Shown piece by piece: positions 63,259-64,000 of a stretch of 64,000 nt of DNA. The DNA lies in NCBI GenBank assembly GCA_017620335.1, contig JAFZQO010000015.1:26842-90841 (forward strand), written 5' to 3'. The DNA is from Bacteroidales bacterium (lineage in GTDB: Bacteria > Bacteroidota > Bacteroidia > Bacteroidales > UBA932). The notes beneath the pieces were generated by a model. The model saw only the letters and a program-made list of their open reading frames with translations. It searched no databases and was not told the DNA's origin. Positions within the stretch are counted from its first letter, which is position 1; every line of letters begins with the position of its first letter. The position numbers and the translations under genes were made by a program.

Positions 63259-64000
63259 AATGTCTAGAACAAATTTCCAGGAATTGCTTGATGCAGGCGT
63301 TCACTTCGGCCACCTCGCCAGGAAGTGGAACCCCAAGATGGCTCCGTATATCTTCGACCAGAAGAACGGCATCCACATCATTGACCTGCACAAGACCGTC
63401 GTCAAGGTTGACGAGGCTGCCGAGATGATGAAGGAGCTGGCCAAGTCCGGCCGCAAGATCCTCTTCGTAGCCACCAAGAAACAGGCCAAGGACATCGTCT
63501 CGGAGAAGGCTGCCGAAGTCAACATGCCTTCCATCACCGAGCGCTGGGCCGGCGGCATGCTTACCAACTTCCCCACCATCCGCAAGGCCATCAAGAAGAT
63601 GAGCACCATCGACAAGATGAAGGAGGATGGCACTTTCGAGAAACTCGCCAAGAGAGAGCGTCTCCAGGTCGACCGCCAGAGGGCCAAGCTGGAGAAGAAC
63701 CTCGGTTCCATCAGGGACATGAGCCGTCTCCCTTCGGCTATCTTCGTCGTCGATGTACAGAAGGAGGCCAACGCCGTCAAGGAGGCCAACCGTCTGAACA
63801 TCCCGGTTTTCGCTATGGTTGATACTTGTTGCGATCCCACCCCGATTGATTATGTGATTCCGGCCAACGATGACGCCACGAAGTCCATCGAGTGCATCAT
63901 GAATGTACTCTGCAAGGCCATCCAGGAAGGACTCGAGGAGAGGAAGCTCGAAAAGGACAAGGAAGCCGCCGAAGAGGAGGCTGCCGTGAAGCCTACCGCC
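63259..64000 (+). CDS. rpsB: 30S ribosomal protein S2, 3' partial
   Basis: At least 247 residues from ATG 63259, running off the window. Motifs: NFQELLDAGVHFGHLARKWNPKM, RKILFVATKKQAKDIV, RWAGGMLTNFPTIRK, and the C-terminal DTCCDPTPIDYVIPANDDA. The end has an acidic, Glu-rich extension (KDKEAAEEEAAVK). No stop codon is inside the window. A-rich sequence rather than a Shine-Dalgarno precedes the ATG. Confidence 0.97.

Overview
The window comes from the chromosome of a GC-rich member of the Bacteroidota, most likely order Bacteroidales. The evidence is the SusC/SusD pairs, BACON and DUF3823-type lipoproteins, gldH, Bacteroidota-type -7 promoter boxes (TAnnTTTG, best cases TTTG-N19/20-TAnnTTTG), and start sites mostly without Shine-Dalgarno sequences. 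I cannot assign a family. I see no prophage, insertion sequence, CRISPR array, tRNA or rRNA. No stretch longer than 300 bases lacks a gene. Long antisense ORFs are common because the genes are GC-rich, and I treat them as shadows.

Region 1 (1-17377) is a polysaccharide utilization locus that looks directed at a fructan. It holds a lipoprotein GH32 enzyme, a sugar permease overlapping a PfkB-type fructokinase, a SusC/SusD pair and a DUF3823-type lipoprotein. Unusually, it also carries three related alpha/beta-hydrolase proteins (one tandem and cut by the window edge, one single, one that has lost its catalytic residues), a separate acetyl-esterase-like protein, and two near-identical secreted proteins of the neutral-ceramidase family. 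A terminator followed by a promoter with a structured leader splits it into two transcription units (1-5614 and 5872-17377). No sensor/regulator gene is inside the window.

Region 2 (17378-38852) is mostly housekeeping: a DUF2723/GT117-type membrane protein, an rRNA-type methyltransferase, pgk, a GH95 enzyme, lgt, a tripartite RND efflux operon ending in a small PII-like gene, trxA, a small beta-barrel protein, a LOG protein, a polyprenyl synthase, holB, ricT, gldH and trmB. The trmB gene carries an in-frame palindromic insert.

Region 3 (38856-43326) holds a GH35/42-like enzyme and the metK-smpB-miaA operon. The metK leader matches a SAM-II riboswitch followed by an intrinsic terminator that ends directly at the metK AUG. 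An 8-bp alternative pairing supplies a simple attenuation switch.

Region 4 (43327-49651) is a three-gene surface locus: an Oar-like TonB-dependent receptor, a BACON/OB-fold lipoprotein, and a lipoprotein with the same modules fused to a non-specific DNA/RNA endonuclease. It is a candidate extracellular nucleic-acid-use system.

Region 5 (49728-57507) holds three type-B carboxylesterase lipoproteins, an M3 peptidase (dcp) and a BASS-family transporter. Region 6 (57607-64000) holds gpmI, manA, pyrH-frr, an sdhC without sdhA/sdhB, and rplM-rpsI-rpsB with structured leaders; rpsB runs off the end.

A family of perfect palindromes (core CCCTGCGGG-N6-CCCGCAGGG or a close variant) occurs at several gene ends and probably serves as dispersed terminators.
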